NCBI GenBank assembly: GCA_023853785.1
Contig: JAJIRX010000067.1
Coordinates: 186,001 to 250,000 of the forward strand
Reading direction: 5' to 3'
DNA length: 64,000 nucleotides
Origin: Psilocybe azurescens
Lineage: Eukaryota > Basidiomycota > Agaricomycetes > Agaricales > Agrocybaceae
The position numbers and the translations under genes were made by a program. Under the pieces are notes generated by a model that was not told the origin of the DNA, did no database searches, and saw only the letters and a program-made list of their open reading frames with translations. The first letter of the stretch is position 1. Every line of letters starts with the position of its first letter. Below are positions 1 to 13,058 of the stretch, piece after piece.

Positions 1-1790
1 AATGTTGAAGGATTTGGGCTGAGTCCCGTCTTTTAAGTTCAGAAACAACTCCACTGTTCATGACGACACAGGTGGAGCTCAGAACAAGTGAGGTCATTTT
101 CAAGCCATTCTAGATGCTACTTGGACATTTTAACACCGTTACCGACAGCATGTCTCGTGGAAAAAAGGCTGCTCATCATCATCCCTCCTCTCCTCCTCCG
201 GCTCCACATAAGTTTTGCAAGTACTGCATAAGCATTTGACTCTGGAGAGATATTATCTCAGAGATACAGCCGATGGATACCTACGAGCAGGGAACTAAGA
301 GTCAATGAATGTAATGAAATCCGTTAAAAATCTTAGTCTCAACAAAGGAATACCACACCTGACTGGGAATGATATTGACATTACACGGGCCTCATACACC
401 TTCCTGCCAAAGCTGGTCACACTATATGACACCCTTAACTGCGGCCAATAATTTCCAGGGCCAATGTTGATCAGGCCTTACGAGGCGGTCAGACGACGCA
501 AGGGATGACCAGAACATATAAATCCATTATTAGTCGATATACTCACCTGAAAAGGTCTCGGTAGGTCATGTCGCCAAACCTTGTCAGGCTTTTTCAGACC
601 TTAAACCACCTTATGAGGCTGCCAGGCGTCGCAATGCCTGATAGGGTAAATTCATTTTTTCCGACAGATGGAAGCTATCGTCCATCCATATCCCTTTGTT
701 TGCAAGATTCTGTTCTTTGTGTTAAGACTGTTGTGTAAAGAAGTTAGATAATCTTATTGTGATCTTTTCAAGCCTTTTGTTGTATGCAAGATGTAATAAG
801 CCATCGCAATAACGATGGAACTACATCCGTCGGTTAAATTGTACACATCAAGGGTATCCTTATCACAAACTTTGGAAAAGAGAGCCCTTGGGGGCCTAGG
901 ATCTCAGATGATCATAGCCCACAGGGTATAGTTTATCTTCCTTGGGTGAGCGGTGCCGCGGTTATGTTCTAGATCAAGTGTACCAAAGCTTATCTATGTA
1001 GTCCCAGTGCTTGAACTACTGGCACGCAATTGGTAACTGTCATGATCGTACTCTGTGTGTGTACAAACTGGCAACAACTCGGAGAGAACTCGTGGTGAAC
1101 TTTGATGACAATGATGAATCCACCGAGAAGTGGACTAATAGAGTAAGTAATACCCGCAGTTCGATTTGAGGGACTTGTTTGCCATAAGTATCACTGCGGA
1201 AATGATGTTTTTGGCACTAAAATTTAGTTCTCTTGCTCGTCCAACTGCGCACCCTTCACATATCAGGGAGTGAATTATGACCTGGGCTGGAAACAGTGTG
1301 ATCGGTCCAGGCCAAGGTGAAGCATTTGGTTCGTTCATTAAAGTACAGCGTCATTTCGTTTCGAAAGCTTGCGAAGGTGGCATTCTGCTTACGAGGTTTG
1401 TGGCCTGGGTGAGAACCTTTATGTTTGCAAAATAAATTGTAGCCTCCTCATATCAAGTTTATCTCAATGCGATGGCATTTTCCATGCGGGCAGAAAAGAC
1501 CGATTCCCTTCAATGATAACGCAACAACGAGTAGGAATTGCGCTGCGCATCCGCAGGAGACGACACCGGGGTATCAAATGACCAGAATGGGTTTAGAACA
1601 GAAATTTGAAAGGGCGTCGAATAAAAGGACCACATTCCAGGATTATCTCTTACATAGTTGAAATTTCTTCTGGCTTCTGGTTTCCGGCTGTTCACAACAT
1701 CTTCGCCTGTAAGAAACCTATCCGCACATCGAAAGACAGAGATGAGCTGACCCCAGTATATTAGCCCTTAGCATAGCATTCTTCATTGTC
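1..1790. other. No gene recognised
   Basis: Short reading frames only; none shows a domain, codon bias or intron pattern that would support a gene. Two imperfect copies of a roughly 32-base stretch lie near 478-509 and 611-642 (CTTACGAGGCGGTCAG versus CTTATGAGGCTGCCAG at their starts). They may be remnants of an old repeat. No tRNA, LTR end or terminal inverted repeat was seen. Confidence 0.5.
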
Positions 1791-1832
1791 CAGCATGTCT
1801 TTTTCACGCAACCGAGGACGTCCTCGCCTCAA

Positions 1833-2270
1833 TTGCTTGCGCCCGAGGACAGGAACGATGGTGTACCCAACGCCGAGACCCAGCCCCTCATCCAACGTGC
1901 TGCAGATCCCGAAGACATCAAACAAGAATCAGACACCCAACCAACCCTAACAACAACCCCTCCCAGTCCACAAACATCGCCCGGACTCCTCCCCTCCCAC
2001 CCTCCACGGAGCGGCGAAGGCCCTATCCGCCTTGCCCCCGATGAAGATCAAGCTACCCAAAGCCGCACCGGCTTCCATTTATGGCCTACGACCGGAAGAT
2101 TCACACTCCCCGACCGCTTCAGGATCACTAGAGAGATGCGCCCAGAGGACCGCGGCATCCTGGACGACATGCGCCGTGGCACGATGATAATCGTTACCAC
2201 GCCAATCGCATTCACCGGTATGGCGTTGTATTCGTGCGGGATGATCATCGAGGGGTGGCGTTGTTGTTGA
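1833..2270 (+). CDS. Hypothetical small protein with C-terminal membrane segment (first exon unresolved)
   Basis: An open frame of about 145 codons with a Pro/Thr/Ser/Glu-rich, probably disordered N-terminal half. A more ordered part follows (FHLWPTTGRFTLPDRFRI), then a hydrophobic stretch near the end (IIVTTPIAFTGMALYSCG) that could be one membrane helix. The frame has no ATG between the upstream stop at 1743 and this point. Either it starts at an internal Met or an upstream exon is joined by splicing; an ATG at 1795 lies in another frame. I do not recognise the family. The composition looks coding, but function and start are unknown. Confidence 0.3.
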   Translation: MLAPEDRNDGVPNAETQPLIQRAADPEDIKQESDTQPTLTTTPPSPQTSPGLLPSHPPRSGEGPIRLAPDEDQATQSRTGFHLWPTTGRFTLPDRFRITREMRPEDRGILDDMRRGTMIIVTTPIAFTGMALYSCGMIIEGWRCC

Positions 2271-2777
2271 AGGGGGTTGGTTCATTGGGCGGACGGGTGC
2301 TTATGAGGAGGCGTCAGCGATCACAGGCTACTCAGTCCCGACCCGCCGATCCACTTTGGGTCTGAGTGCTGTTGGACGCCAAGAATAGAATTGTCTGCGG
2401 ATGAAGACACGGCTGCAGGTGGTTGTCTCGTTCGTCACTCGATGAATAGGTATCTAGGAGCAAACCAATGTATATGTACCCTATGATGGCGCTGTTGAAT
2501 GTCTATCGATTTCATCGAAACATCGAAACTCACAAATATCGCAGAATCAGTCAAGTCTGTCGGCTGAGACGATCATAAAGAGTCCGAATTGCGATTTCAT
2601 TGTCGTTACAATGATTGAAACCTGTCAAAGCGGTCAGTTGTCATAGCCCGAAAACCTGGAGCACATTGAGATCAATCCGAGGAGTGAGCAGGCCTGCTTA
2701 AGATATTGAAAGCTGAAAGACACTGAAAAACTGAATCTTCAAACTCTGGCAAACATTTTACAATAGTCGTATAATCA

Positions 2778-3852
2778 TTACTGTGTTTGAGCTCCATAAC
2801 CTCTGATACCCTCCGCGAACGACCACGATGTCTCAAGGTGCTTCGATTCTGAGATCGAAACGCCGGCTTGGGTAATGGTTGCCACTTGATACTAAAAAGA
2901 ACATCAGACTATAGTCTATAGTAAAAACGATCGAAGCCATACCTTGTTCAAGCTGCGAGCGTCGCGGTAGAAGAGAACCCTCATGCTGTTCTCGATGATG
3001 GCGAGAGCTTGCTCTTCTGTCAAGGTATCTTCCCGTCCCTCGACTGCTTCACGGAGCAGAGGTTGGGCAATGTGGCCACCGTAACCAGTGGCAAGTGTGG
3101 ATGCAGAGTATGTGGTGCCGAGGAGATCGACATAGGATAGGAACCTGATAAAAAAGTCCCATTAGTACCCAAAATCTGCTAGAAAGGTGTGATGACTCGC
3201 TTCTTCCCATCTTTAAAGCCTCCAACAAGGATAGAATTCCACAAAGGGTTCATCTTCGATCGTCGAGCGTACATCACTTGGGCAAGATATTCGTGGATCT
3301 CAGCAGGCCCAAGACTGTGCCCGTCTTGAGCAGCAAACTCGGAGATGGTGAGTTCGTCGAGGATAGTCTGCAGGTACTGGAAATCGGACATATCGCCTCC
3401 AGCGCCGATTACAGTGTTCTCTCCAACGGGGTGGAGACGTCGAACATCCTTAAAACGAGCAAGAGATCCATAGGATGCTTTAGGGCATGCGTAAGTAATT
3501 GCTGGCATATATAGTCAGCAACAAACACACCGAGGTTGTCCGCTGCCATCATGATACCGTCCTTGTACTTGATGGCCAATACACTCGTTCCCGTTACGAT
3601 TGGCTGCCTAGCGAAAGAGAAGCAGTTCAGACAAAAGCAGTAGCCTCGTTAAGCGGGACATACTGTGTATGCTGCACACCAGCTGAAAAGGCGTCCTTGG
3701 GGGCATTATTCGGCCGCGAGTGAATAGGATATGTTCCATACGCGTCAATAGCATCGTTGCGCTGCACAGTTCTCCATCGTAAGGTGATACTCCTTGTGTA
3801 ACTAATTCATTATACTCACAGGGCGACCCCAGTTTGTTGGGAAATGATCCAT
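2778..3852 (-). CDS. PRE4: 20S proteasome subunit beta type-7 (PSMB4/PRE4 family)
   Basis: A non-catalytic beta subunit of the 20S core particle, which takes part in ubiquitin-dependent protein degradation in cytosol and nucleus. Six exons read (descending) 3852-3820, 3761-3664, 3607-3531, 3477-3201, 3144-2943 and 2891-2778. They total 801 nt, or 266 residues, the same length as yeast Pre4. The N terminus MDHFPTNWGRP is followed by the propeptide. The core motifs QPIVTGTSVLAIKYKDG, ADNLASYGSLARFKDVRRL, YARRSKMNPLWNSILVGG and KKFLSYVDLLGT are characteristic of beta-7. The tail ends in FAEGIRGYGAQTQ, matching the C-terminal arm of the yeast protein. Frame continuity across all five introns supports the model. 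The intron at 3145-3200 uses a GC donor. The identification rests on remembered family motifs, not a search. Confidence 0.95.
3145..3200 (-). other. GC-AG intron in PRE4
   Basis: This 56-nt intron begins GCGAGT on the minus strand and ends TTATCAG. Only this splice joins GGFKDGKK to FLSYVDLL in frame. The nearest GT, three bases downstream, would break the frame. GC-AG introns are a known minor class of U2-type introns. Confidence 0.85.
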
Positions 3853-4477
3853 TATGAATGATTATGAGTTTGAAATGAGAGTTGTTTGGAAAGTCGTTAA
3901 AGTGTCCAACGAGAACGCGCAAGCAGGACGCGTACTCACCAAGTCGCTGACGTAACACAGTCACGCAGAGATTGCCGAACACACTGAATCTAATCTTATC
4001 TCGGCATCATTTGACTCTTCTGAGGCAATTCTGAGGGTAGCTTCTCAGTTGTTTCCAAGTCGCTTCGATTTGTCGATTCGAAAGAAGACGTTGTCAAACG
4101 TTGGAAAGTCAGTAGTTGTGATTTGAAAGTAGAATAGAAGGGCGTTGAGAATAACAGAGTGCCATCGCAATGACCAGTCAATGGTTCGACAATGGTCTAC
4201 ATCAAGTCTACTTTTCACGAGGTGGCCCACTCAGACTAATGTTGGAAGAACGGGCCCTGAAAGAAAGTGCCGCATAACTTATGACAAACCATGCGAAGTG
4301 CGGGAAACAGGTTTTGTTCAAGTAGAAAATGAGAACGACGGCGATGTTACAAGAATAATTAAGCGCCGACGATGCTCCGACTCAGTTGAGGGGAATACTG
4401 ATGGGCCAGACTTGTTTGTAGTAGCTATGAGAAACGCGCTATTATTCAAAAAATATGCTTGACGAATAGATTATATA
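3853..4477. other. Intergenic, no gene supported
   Basis: This stretch separates the proteasome gene start from the 3' end of the sacsin-like gene. Open frames on both strands overlap one another and show no recognisable domain. It probably holds the promoter of the proteasome gene and the terminator of its neighbour. Confidence 0.4.
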
Positions 4478-7400
4478 CTACGCTGCTCTTCGCATCAAAG
4501 CTTCGTTGTTCTCTTCATATTCCAGGCAGGTTTTGAGAAGTTTTTCGGCCTCTGCCCTGTCAGCGGCTGCTTTGACTGAAAGAAGACAGATATTAGGGAG
4601 ACCGAGCCGAGAGAGAGATCTATAACACAAACTTTGCGTTATCAATCGGGGCTTAAGGAGCTTGCTCGCAATTTCTCTTTGAATGTCTTCAAATAGATCG
4701 ACAATGCACCAATAACTTGAAAGCTGCATTATGTCCAAAACCAGCTCAATCGATAGATCTTCAACTGCTGGTTGATCCCCGGTGTAGATGTAGTCTGCCC
4801 ATAAGCATTAAGAAAATTATAACCTTTGGAAAAGTGCCGTGAAAGTTACATACCCAAAACTGAACGAACACAATCAACTGAATGATCGAGAACGTCGCAT
4901 TGAATGGGATTTTCTGGAGACGCCGGCCCACCTTCTTTGAATCCTCCAGAGAACCGATCGTAGAAGTACTCGCTACAAACAGCCAGAAAGCTCCGATGGG
5001 CCGCCAATGGTTCGTCATCAGGGCCTTTATCGCTAGCAATGAAGATGACGTCGGTCAATTCCCTGCTCTCGCGGAGGCGCTGGAAACCTGAGCGGAATAT
5101 TTGAAGCTTAGTATCAGGGTTATCAATAGCCTGAGTGGACGGGTACTGTGGATAATGGACCTGAATTGCCCCTGCTGCTCGTAGGAGTTTTTCAAAGGGA
5201 AGCAAGAAGCGTCGTACATGCCGAATATCCTCATCGATATCTTGCCTTTCGAATACCAGCTGGTCAGCCTTATCCCATCGCCAATCTTCTGAATCTGGAT
5301 TGTCGACGTTGAGGAAGAAGCTTTCATTTCCAATCAAGGACAGAGTGGATATGCCTGTGACCGTGTTGTCGTTGAGAAATCTGTACGACTCTTCCAGGTC
5401 ATGCAGAACAATCAGTCGCTGATGCTGCGATAGGTTCTCCATCTGTGATAGCTTACGAATGTGAGCTATCTAATTATCCATGTCGTCGTCAGTTACACGA
5501 TATTATAGGCGGCTGTGCCAAAAACGGCATCCACTTACAACTTCAGCGACGCTAGGGCGACCCAAGTCAGGATACGCCAAAATAACCCGCTGGTTTGGCT
5601 GATCGGCAAAGCTTGCCCTTTGGGTCCATGCAATGGACTCGAACTCTCTTCTCACCAAGTCGGGTGGGGTCACAATCCGAGGAAGAGCTGTCACATTATC
5701 CGGAAGACCCAAGCCAGGAAGTCTGTGGTCTTGGTCAGGAAGAAGGCGACGAGTAGCCATATCTCGTGGTATGAAAGAATAATCATCCAGAGTTTGCCAG
5801 ATATCTTCCTTATTCTCCTTCGCCGCAATGTGCATCGGTAAAGAAAGCCCATACGCCTCGAAAAGAACGGTTGCTCGAGCCACTTTGTCGTCCTCCTCGG
5901 CTTCCTCCTCTATTGAATCAAGAGCCTCTACGCACTCGATGAACATCGCGACATCCAAATGATTCTCAGTCTTGAGACCATGTTTATACAGTGCCTCTTC
6001 AAGCTGTTGAAGTTCCGGGTGAATGAAATGGGGCGAGTCACGACCAAAGGCTGTCTCGAATAAAGGATCCCTTGCATAGAGAAAATCCGATGCTTGCACA
6101 GCCATGTTACTGTTTGGGATGGGGATAGCGGTAGTATGTGTAGGGGATAATCGTGGCAACCAAACTTCTAGAAGCTGTCGATAGCATTGGAGGCTGGTGA
6201 GCGATAGAATATCTGGCAACTCGAGCATTTCGTGCATTTGCTCATACGTTAGCTTAGGGCCATTCAGGAAGCGAAGGCTGCTGTATTCCGCGACGTATTC
6301 ATTCATGAATGGAGAAGCAATTATTAGAGGAAGGCCATCTGGTAGCATGTGAATTTCAGAAGCTGTCCGAAGGTCCTCTGTGGATCCAGCATGAGCTGCT
6401 ATCCACAACGGAAGCTGCTGTGCTACGGGTTGGAGCTCTGGAGAGAATGTTTTATTGATGTTGCTGCGTGCCCAACTCGCAAAGGCGGTTTGCAACTCGT
6501 CGTCAAAACCTTGGATAGTTTCTGCGATGCTATTAGTACCCCCAGGCCCAAGAGCTTTCAGTACATTTTCGAGATTGAAAGGAGGGTAATTGCCATCTCG
6601 GATAATGCGGTCGAGTGACGACGGGAAACCGTCGTCCGAGACTCGAACCACGCTTATGCCCAAACTGTTGAGAAGTACCCGAATGAGTTCATATTGCTCA
6701 GTACTTCCCTGGACCAGCAACGACGAGATGTCTCTGCAGCTGAGTAAGGACACGAAGCAATTGGGACGAACTGTGGGTACTAATGGGAACTCGGAGATGT
6801 GATCTGGAACGAGCCCTAAACGAGCATACTCTTCCCAGGACTCCCAAAATTCGTCGATCCAGCCTGATAGCTCTGCAGAAGCTTCGAATGGAGATGAAAA
6901 CGGAGGGACAAATTTCATAGTAATGAACCTCCTGACTGCTTCGATATCGAGAGGAACAACATTAACGTCGACCTTCAGCAGAGTTTCTTTAAGCTTCTTT
7001 TGAGACTGGGATGGACGAAATACTGGTGGGGAAAGTTGAGACGATTAGTCGGCTTCTGTGGTATCCAGACGTAAAAGTTGGAAAAGTCATCATTGGTACG
7101 ACTTCGAAATGTGCCGCGTTCGCCATTTTCGAGAGGTAGGATGGGAAGGTCATGTAAATTCACCGCAGCTTCCATTTTATCACCGAGCAAATAGACGATA
7201 GTATCTTCGATATCTTTGGATGTGACCTGAGATGGTATGCCGGAGGATGCTGCTTGCAAAATTTCGGACTTGACGAATTCTGGAGAAACCACAGGAACGC
7301 CCGATTTTTCCATTAGCTGAAAGACGCTCCTCGATGGTTTTGCGACAGTCGGTGATCGCAGTATCGATAAGACTTTATCCACACATGCCGGCTCTGAACC

Positions 7401-10400
7401 TGAGAGAACCGCTTCCTGGGGTGTCAGCACATTGTCCGTATTATATTTATTGCATAAGATCGGCCGATTAGATGTCTTGAGATGATCAGAATAGAAAGCG
7501 TCGATGATAAGGCGAGAATACGGGTCAGCCTGGCTACGAGACTGTCCAGGCCACCAATGTTTATTTTCGCCGTGCTCTAGCAATTTTTGGAAGCAAGAAG
7601 AGATATAGCGGTGGTATGACGTTAGAAAGAAGCCACGTATTGAATTTCGACTCATGGACGTCGAGGCGTATGCTTCTCCTATCGGGGGATAGCAAGAAGC
7701 TAGCCATAACATGTGCTGGTAGTGACGTTTGCAGACTAAGCGGCAAAGTCGAGAAAAACCTATGTGATTTCGAGTTATGGGATGTCGCGTCGCTAGGAAG
7801 CAAGACTGCAAGGCCGGCCTTTGCAGGAAATCGTGGCCGACTCGTAGCCAGGATGGGAGTGATGATGTTCTGGGGGATATTATTCTTCAGCACGGATGTT
7901 TTGACTGTCTTCCAGGTTGAAGTGACGCTTTCTTCATTAGTGATTGTGACTTCAGTCGTTGAGAATTTGGTGCCTAGCTCGATTTCTTCCTGAGTGCGAG
8001 TCGCAGAAACTGACCATACAACCTTCACATCTCCTGAGGGATCACGGTGAAGCTCTTTGATCCTTTCGATTTTGGTAAACAGTAAGCAGTCGCTTGCTGA
8101 ACAACCATCGGTAGCTGAATGCTTAAAGTCTTCCAGAATATGGCAGATATCGTCAACCGTATATGTGCGTTGAGATATAGCCTTGAACTCAGCTCCGCGG
8201 AAGTGCCTGCCATCCCGCAGAGGTAAAATGAATATTGTCTGCAATGAATGATCAGGCCTTTGACATAAGAGCGACGGAAGGCATACTTACTCCGTTATAT
8301 GACTCATCACTGCAGATATTAAAATCAAACAAACCGTCGACGCAAGCAAGGTGACTCGGGTAATATCTACCATGTAGGTCAGTCGAATTTCTTGCATACA
8401 ATATCAAGGTACTTACTCTCGAACACGCTTCAGAGGTAGCATCAACGAAGCTTGGTCTCGGATCGGAAGATGCTCCTTTGATGGGTTCAGAAATAAGACG
8501 TTGGAATTTGATATCAAGATAGCCATCTGAGAGATTATGAGCATTAAGTACAGTCAAAGCGTCTACTGCTTTACCTCCGTGAAGTGGAACATTGTCAGAG
8601 CTCCAAGTCCAAACTGTCCTATAGTATCCTCTTTTCCTTCCTTACCTCCGATACCAGTCCGGCGAATTCCAATGAAATCGGCATCCGTAAACGTTGCATT
8701 ATTATAAACCACTAGAGAGGGCGAAGAACAAAACGGGGCCAATTCAGCTGAAAGTGCTTGCACGCTTTCATCCGGCAGAGGGTGGAACCTGTTCACTACA
8801 AGAGCAAATTCAGTAGCATTGGCGTCTACTGCGTTTGCCAGGAACTCGGTCGCAAATTGTTTATCTTTGTACTGCTCCAGATTGTTGCGAACAGTTGTGA
8901 CAAGATCTTGACCCATATCAACGTATGTATCGCTGAAGTCGACATATTTCAGCCCTAGTCGACCCAGACCAAGCTTTCTTGCCAACGACTCCTCCAGTAG
9001 ATCATGTGCAATGTGGTCGTCACCGGAAGACACTAGACTAGCGTGATTTCCGATGTCGTTGAAGTGCACCTCTGCAATTGGGCGTAACTGGTTGGTTGAG
9101 TCAGGGACAAGAAGCTGTGCCCGTTCGGCATCATTTGGATCTGTCGGTAACGATCGTAAGAGGTTGATCGAGATGTTAACATTGTTTAGTGAGAGAGGTT
9201 GTCCTTGGAGGTCCCTCAGGTTCGCGATAACAGCGTTGGTAGTAGGACTGCTCGACAGTAAGATTTATGACTACCAATCCAAGGATGTCCAAGATACTGA
9301 CCTATCTTCGCATCCCATCTGCTCGAGAAAAACTCGCATCTTTTTATCTAGAGAGAGCACCTGGAGGAATCCCGACTCAGGGATAGGAGCGAGGAAGACC
9401 GCATTGCGCGTTTCCGCGAGTCGATGATCCGTCGTTGGCACCCATTTCCTTCCCGACGTCACCTTCTTCAGCTCAGCAATGTCAGTCGGATTGCAGGATC
9501 GAGCGCTCAACTCCCCAATGATATCCCGAACTTTCGAGAAAATGTCGCCCTCATTTCCCAATACCCGATCGAGCTGTTTGATCAGGACCTCCCTTGAAAG
9601 AGGTTCATTCCAACCGAGTACGTGTATCAGTGAAGAGGGTATGTTGAAAGGGTCCATGGTGGCCAGCACTTGATCGAAGAGATTTGGACGAGTTATCGTC
9701 GCATCCCGGCACTCTCTGTACCCGCACAATCCTTTGTTAGTCGGTAACCACCTTTGCGTAGAAGTGCACTCAAGGCCGGAACAATCAAATCGGGAGCTGA
9801 CGACGAGCGATAAAAGCGATCTCGAAATATCGATGGCTTTTGGAGAGGATATTTGGGAGATGAAGTTGACGCGCTCCTGAGCTATAGGGGTAGTCAAAGT
9901 TTGTTGCAGCATGCCTAGAGCCCGCAGCAAACGAATGATCTTCTGCTCTGTGGTTGTAATAGTTCTTGCTAGGCGAGATGGAGTGTCTTCGTAAAGTGCC
10001 ACCAGTTTTGATGTAGGATCAACAACATCCGTCGGTTTTTTCATTGAACCATCCATAGCAGCAACGAACTGCATCCCACGAAGCTTATCAAGAATAACCG
10101 GAGCAATGTAACTCCTATGTTGAACAAGATACCCTAAGGCGGCCGCTTGTACATAATCCGGCTGCGAGGGGAAGTTATCGACTGTCAAAGACAGAACTGC
10201 ATGATCAGCTAGACGCTTAGATGTGGAAGGTTCAATGTATTCCAAAATGGCCAATGTCGCCGGGGTAAGTTGTATGAACCCCACTCCAGGCACTATCGGC
10301 AAAAAGGGGGATTTTCAATTGACCTGAGCGACAAACTCTCCGGTATTTGCGTCCACTTGACAACGAGGCCAGAGCTATTGGATGGGAAAGTGGCCATAGG

Positions 10401-13058
10401 AAAGATTGGCATATTCTTCAATCGCCGAATTTGTTCAGTGGTGAACAGGCCATTCTGCATGGTCGATCCAGGCGCATGCATTGTTACGTGTCGCAGGATG
10501 GTAGTACAAGCAATTTGAGAGAGTGATTGGCTACCGGTAGAAGGAGGCAAGGAATCCAGCAGAGCATGGATGTTTGAAATCTTCCTCAGTAGTTCATGAG
10601 ATTCAATTACATTCTGAGCAAGACTGCTCAGGTCAGCGTCGAGAAAGGGAATAGCGATCGAAGACAGATGTTGAACCGAGTTTGGGTGTTCACCCAGGGA
10701 CTTGAATAATGGTGTTTCTGCTTTACGTAAACCTTGTGTAGACGGTAACAGGTACAGATGGCGGATCTTCGAGAACAAATCCTCTTTCTGTTCATATGTA
10801 TCCATCCAAAACCAGAACGCCGACAACCACTTGATAGCACGTTGATCAATTCTGACAAGTGAGAGGTCGAGGCCTAGCTTGTTCGGATATATTGTGAGAT
10901 ATTCAACGATACGTGCGACGGAAAGCTTTTCGACGTTCAAGAGTTTTGGGCCTTCGAGTCGGAGAATTTCAGCTGCTTTGAAAGGAAGAGATTGGAGACG
11001 GATGGCTTCATTGTCACAAGCCCCGAAGATGCCGTACTCCACCTCGTTCATCATGGTGTGTGATTGTACGCCAGAGGAGGCACTGCTTTTGGGGGAAAGC
11101 GCAATGGTCCGGCCGCTTACAACTGGGACAATGGGTAGGCCAATGATGTTGTTTACATTCCCATTGGAAAGTAGATAGTCGATGACAACCTCTTGGTCCT
11201 CCTTCGAAGCCTTCTGAAGGACGTCCTTATGGCCCTAGTCACGTAGGAAACGTTATAAATAGACACCATGTGTTCAAAGGGCTGACGTACGAGTAAAGAG
11301 TCGTGGGCCACCTCGGGGCGCAAAGACAGAAACCCGCCAGAGTTCTTTATCAGATCATGAATATGTTCGGGAGGGCAGGTCAACTGCAATCCCATAGCAG
11401 TGAGCGCATCTAGCACTGGGCGAGGGACACCGGGCTCTGCAGATATGAGAAGATCTAGGGACTTATATTCGGTATTTGATGTTGATAATCGATTGTACAA
11501 TGGCCAGACAGATGATGTTGATGAAGTTACGGCGGCGAAGACACGCTGAGGCAGTAACCTCCAGTATACGCCTTCCCCACTTGTCGGCGATCCTTGGTTG
11601 GGAGGCCACGCATCAAAAATGTTGATAGTGTTGTCTGTCTCAATAAGAATTTCGAGAAACAGCTTCCATGCTTGCGGAATACAGTGATCGAATAGTAATT
11701 GATTCCATATGATCACCAAACTAAAACACAGATGTCGGTGACAGTGACAAAAGACAGAGGTACAACTCACTGATCATCGCTTCCTGGTACGACACCTTTT
11801 GTCTGTGAGTTGACTAGGTGGTGTCTGGAGTCCTCAATGGAGAAGAGCGCGTGAATATGGACAGGGAATCCCGTTGGAAGTGGAAGAGGCAAGTATGTGA
11901 ATAGTTGTCCCAATGGCTTGTTGTTTATTTCACGATCTAAAGCGATGGCGATGCCAACATTCGGTGATAACTTGCGGGTTTTGAGGATCTCGGTTGCATC
12001 CCCAGGGAAAGTTCTTGAAATAAGCTGAATGGCCTCTTCCTTCGAAAATTGGTAATGTAGGATGCGCCACTGCTTTACTTTGTCTGGAGTGTCAGAGCCT
12101 CTCTTGATCGTAGTCGTCAGAATGTGGGTCTTGCTATCTATCCCGTGAGTTATCACAGGCGATCGAGAAATGGAAAGAGTAGCCAAGCAGTTAGATATGC
12201 CCTGGTCGTCAATATCGTAGAATTCCACCTGCTGGATGCTTCGGAGAAAAAGAAGGGATATATGAAGCTCCTCTTTAATAAATTTGTCAAAAATTTCGGA
12301 GACAATCTCCTCCGGATCAATGATTCTTGAACTGATCTTGCTTGTCAACGTCCTCAACGGGCAGCGTATGACAGTACCCTTGAATGTGCCGCTCGATGGT
12401 GGCATGAAAAACTGGAATGGTTCGAGTTGATCAGGATATCGAGAGGATATCGAAGACAAATCCATCTTGACACCGTGTGATCCGGTAAACATGGCCAGAG
12501 GATCGAGAATAGCCATGGTACTTGCAGAGACGATTTGAGGATAGTCTGTAATCTAGATGCCGAGGTAGATGAGAGATAGTTGCGCTGAAAATGAGCATAG
12601 AGCTTACGTGGAACAGTGATCTGAATCCAACACCAAACTTGCCAATTTTACTGCATGCAGAACAAGTTGAGCAGAATATATGTGTAGAAATTGACAAAAC
12701 TGACGAGGAATCCTCTGCCTTCGACGATTCATATGCATGCTGTAAGGCATACCAGTCTTTCTCAGCGAATTCGGCGTCGTTGTATGCCAAAAATGCAGGA
12801 CCTTGCATTGTGGTCAAACCTCGATGGTACAGCGATCTGGTTGGATGACACCGTCGGTCCACAACAAAGATCTTCAGGAAAATGTGGTTAACATGTCATT
12901 TTGCTGAATTTAGTGGTAGTTCACACCTGTTTTGACGCCCCAGCGTCCTCCGAGTTCTGCAAGATCTCCGTAAGCTGGCCAAAGGAGTATGGATACCTGT
13001 TGAGTATCCCTCGTATGGTGTTCACGGGGCTAACCGCTTGGCCAAACGTTTCGCTCAT
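4478..13058 (-). CDS. Sacsin-like giant protein with two HSP90-type ATPase modules and a BTB domain
   Basis: The start at 13058 (MSETFGQAVSPVNTIRGIL) leads into LTEILQNSEDAGASKQ, the N-box of a sacsin repeat. An intron ends at IFVVDRRC, followed by GPAFLAYNDAEF, KIGKFGVGFRSLFH and ILDPLAMF, all sacsin ATPase signatures. A long helical sacsin-repeat region follows (about 11770-9270). A second ATPase module lies at about 9070-8000, with FLANAVDANA and IGQFGLGALTMFHFTE. The C terminus (about 5250-4478) is a BTB/POZ domain (LTDVIFIASDK, LAAHRSFLAVCSEYF) ending in a helical tail. Human sacsin is a co-chaperone with three such repeats; BTB domains commonly recruit Cul3, so a chaperone-linked ubiquitin role is an inference. 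Introns are short. At least three frame breaks (near 10301, 7584 and 6998) interrupt an otherwise intact frame and may be assembly indels. Confidence 0.85.

Noticed and set aside
4145..4462. Plus-strand frame of 105 codons
   Set aside because: No motif, no introns, and it lies over competing minus frames in an intergenic region.
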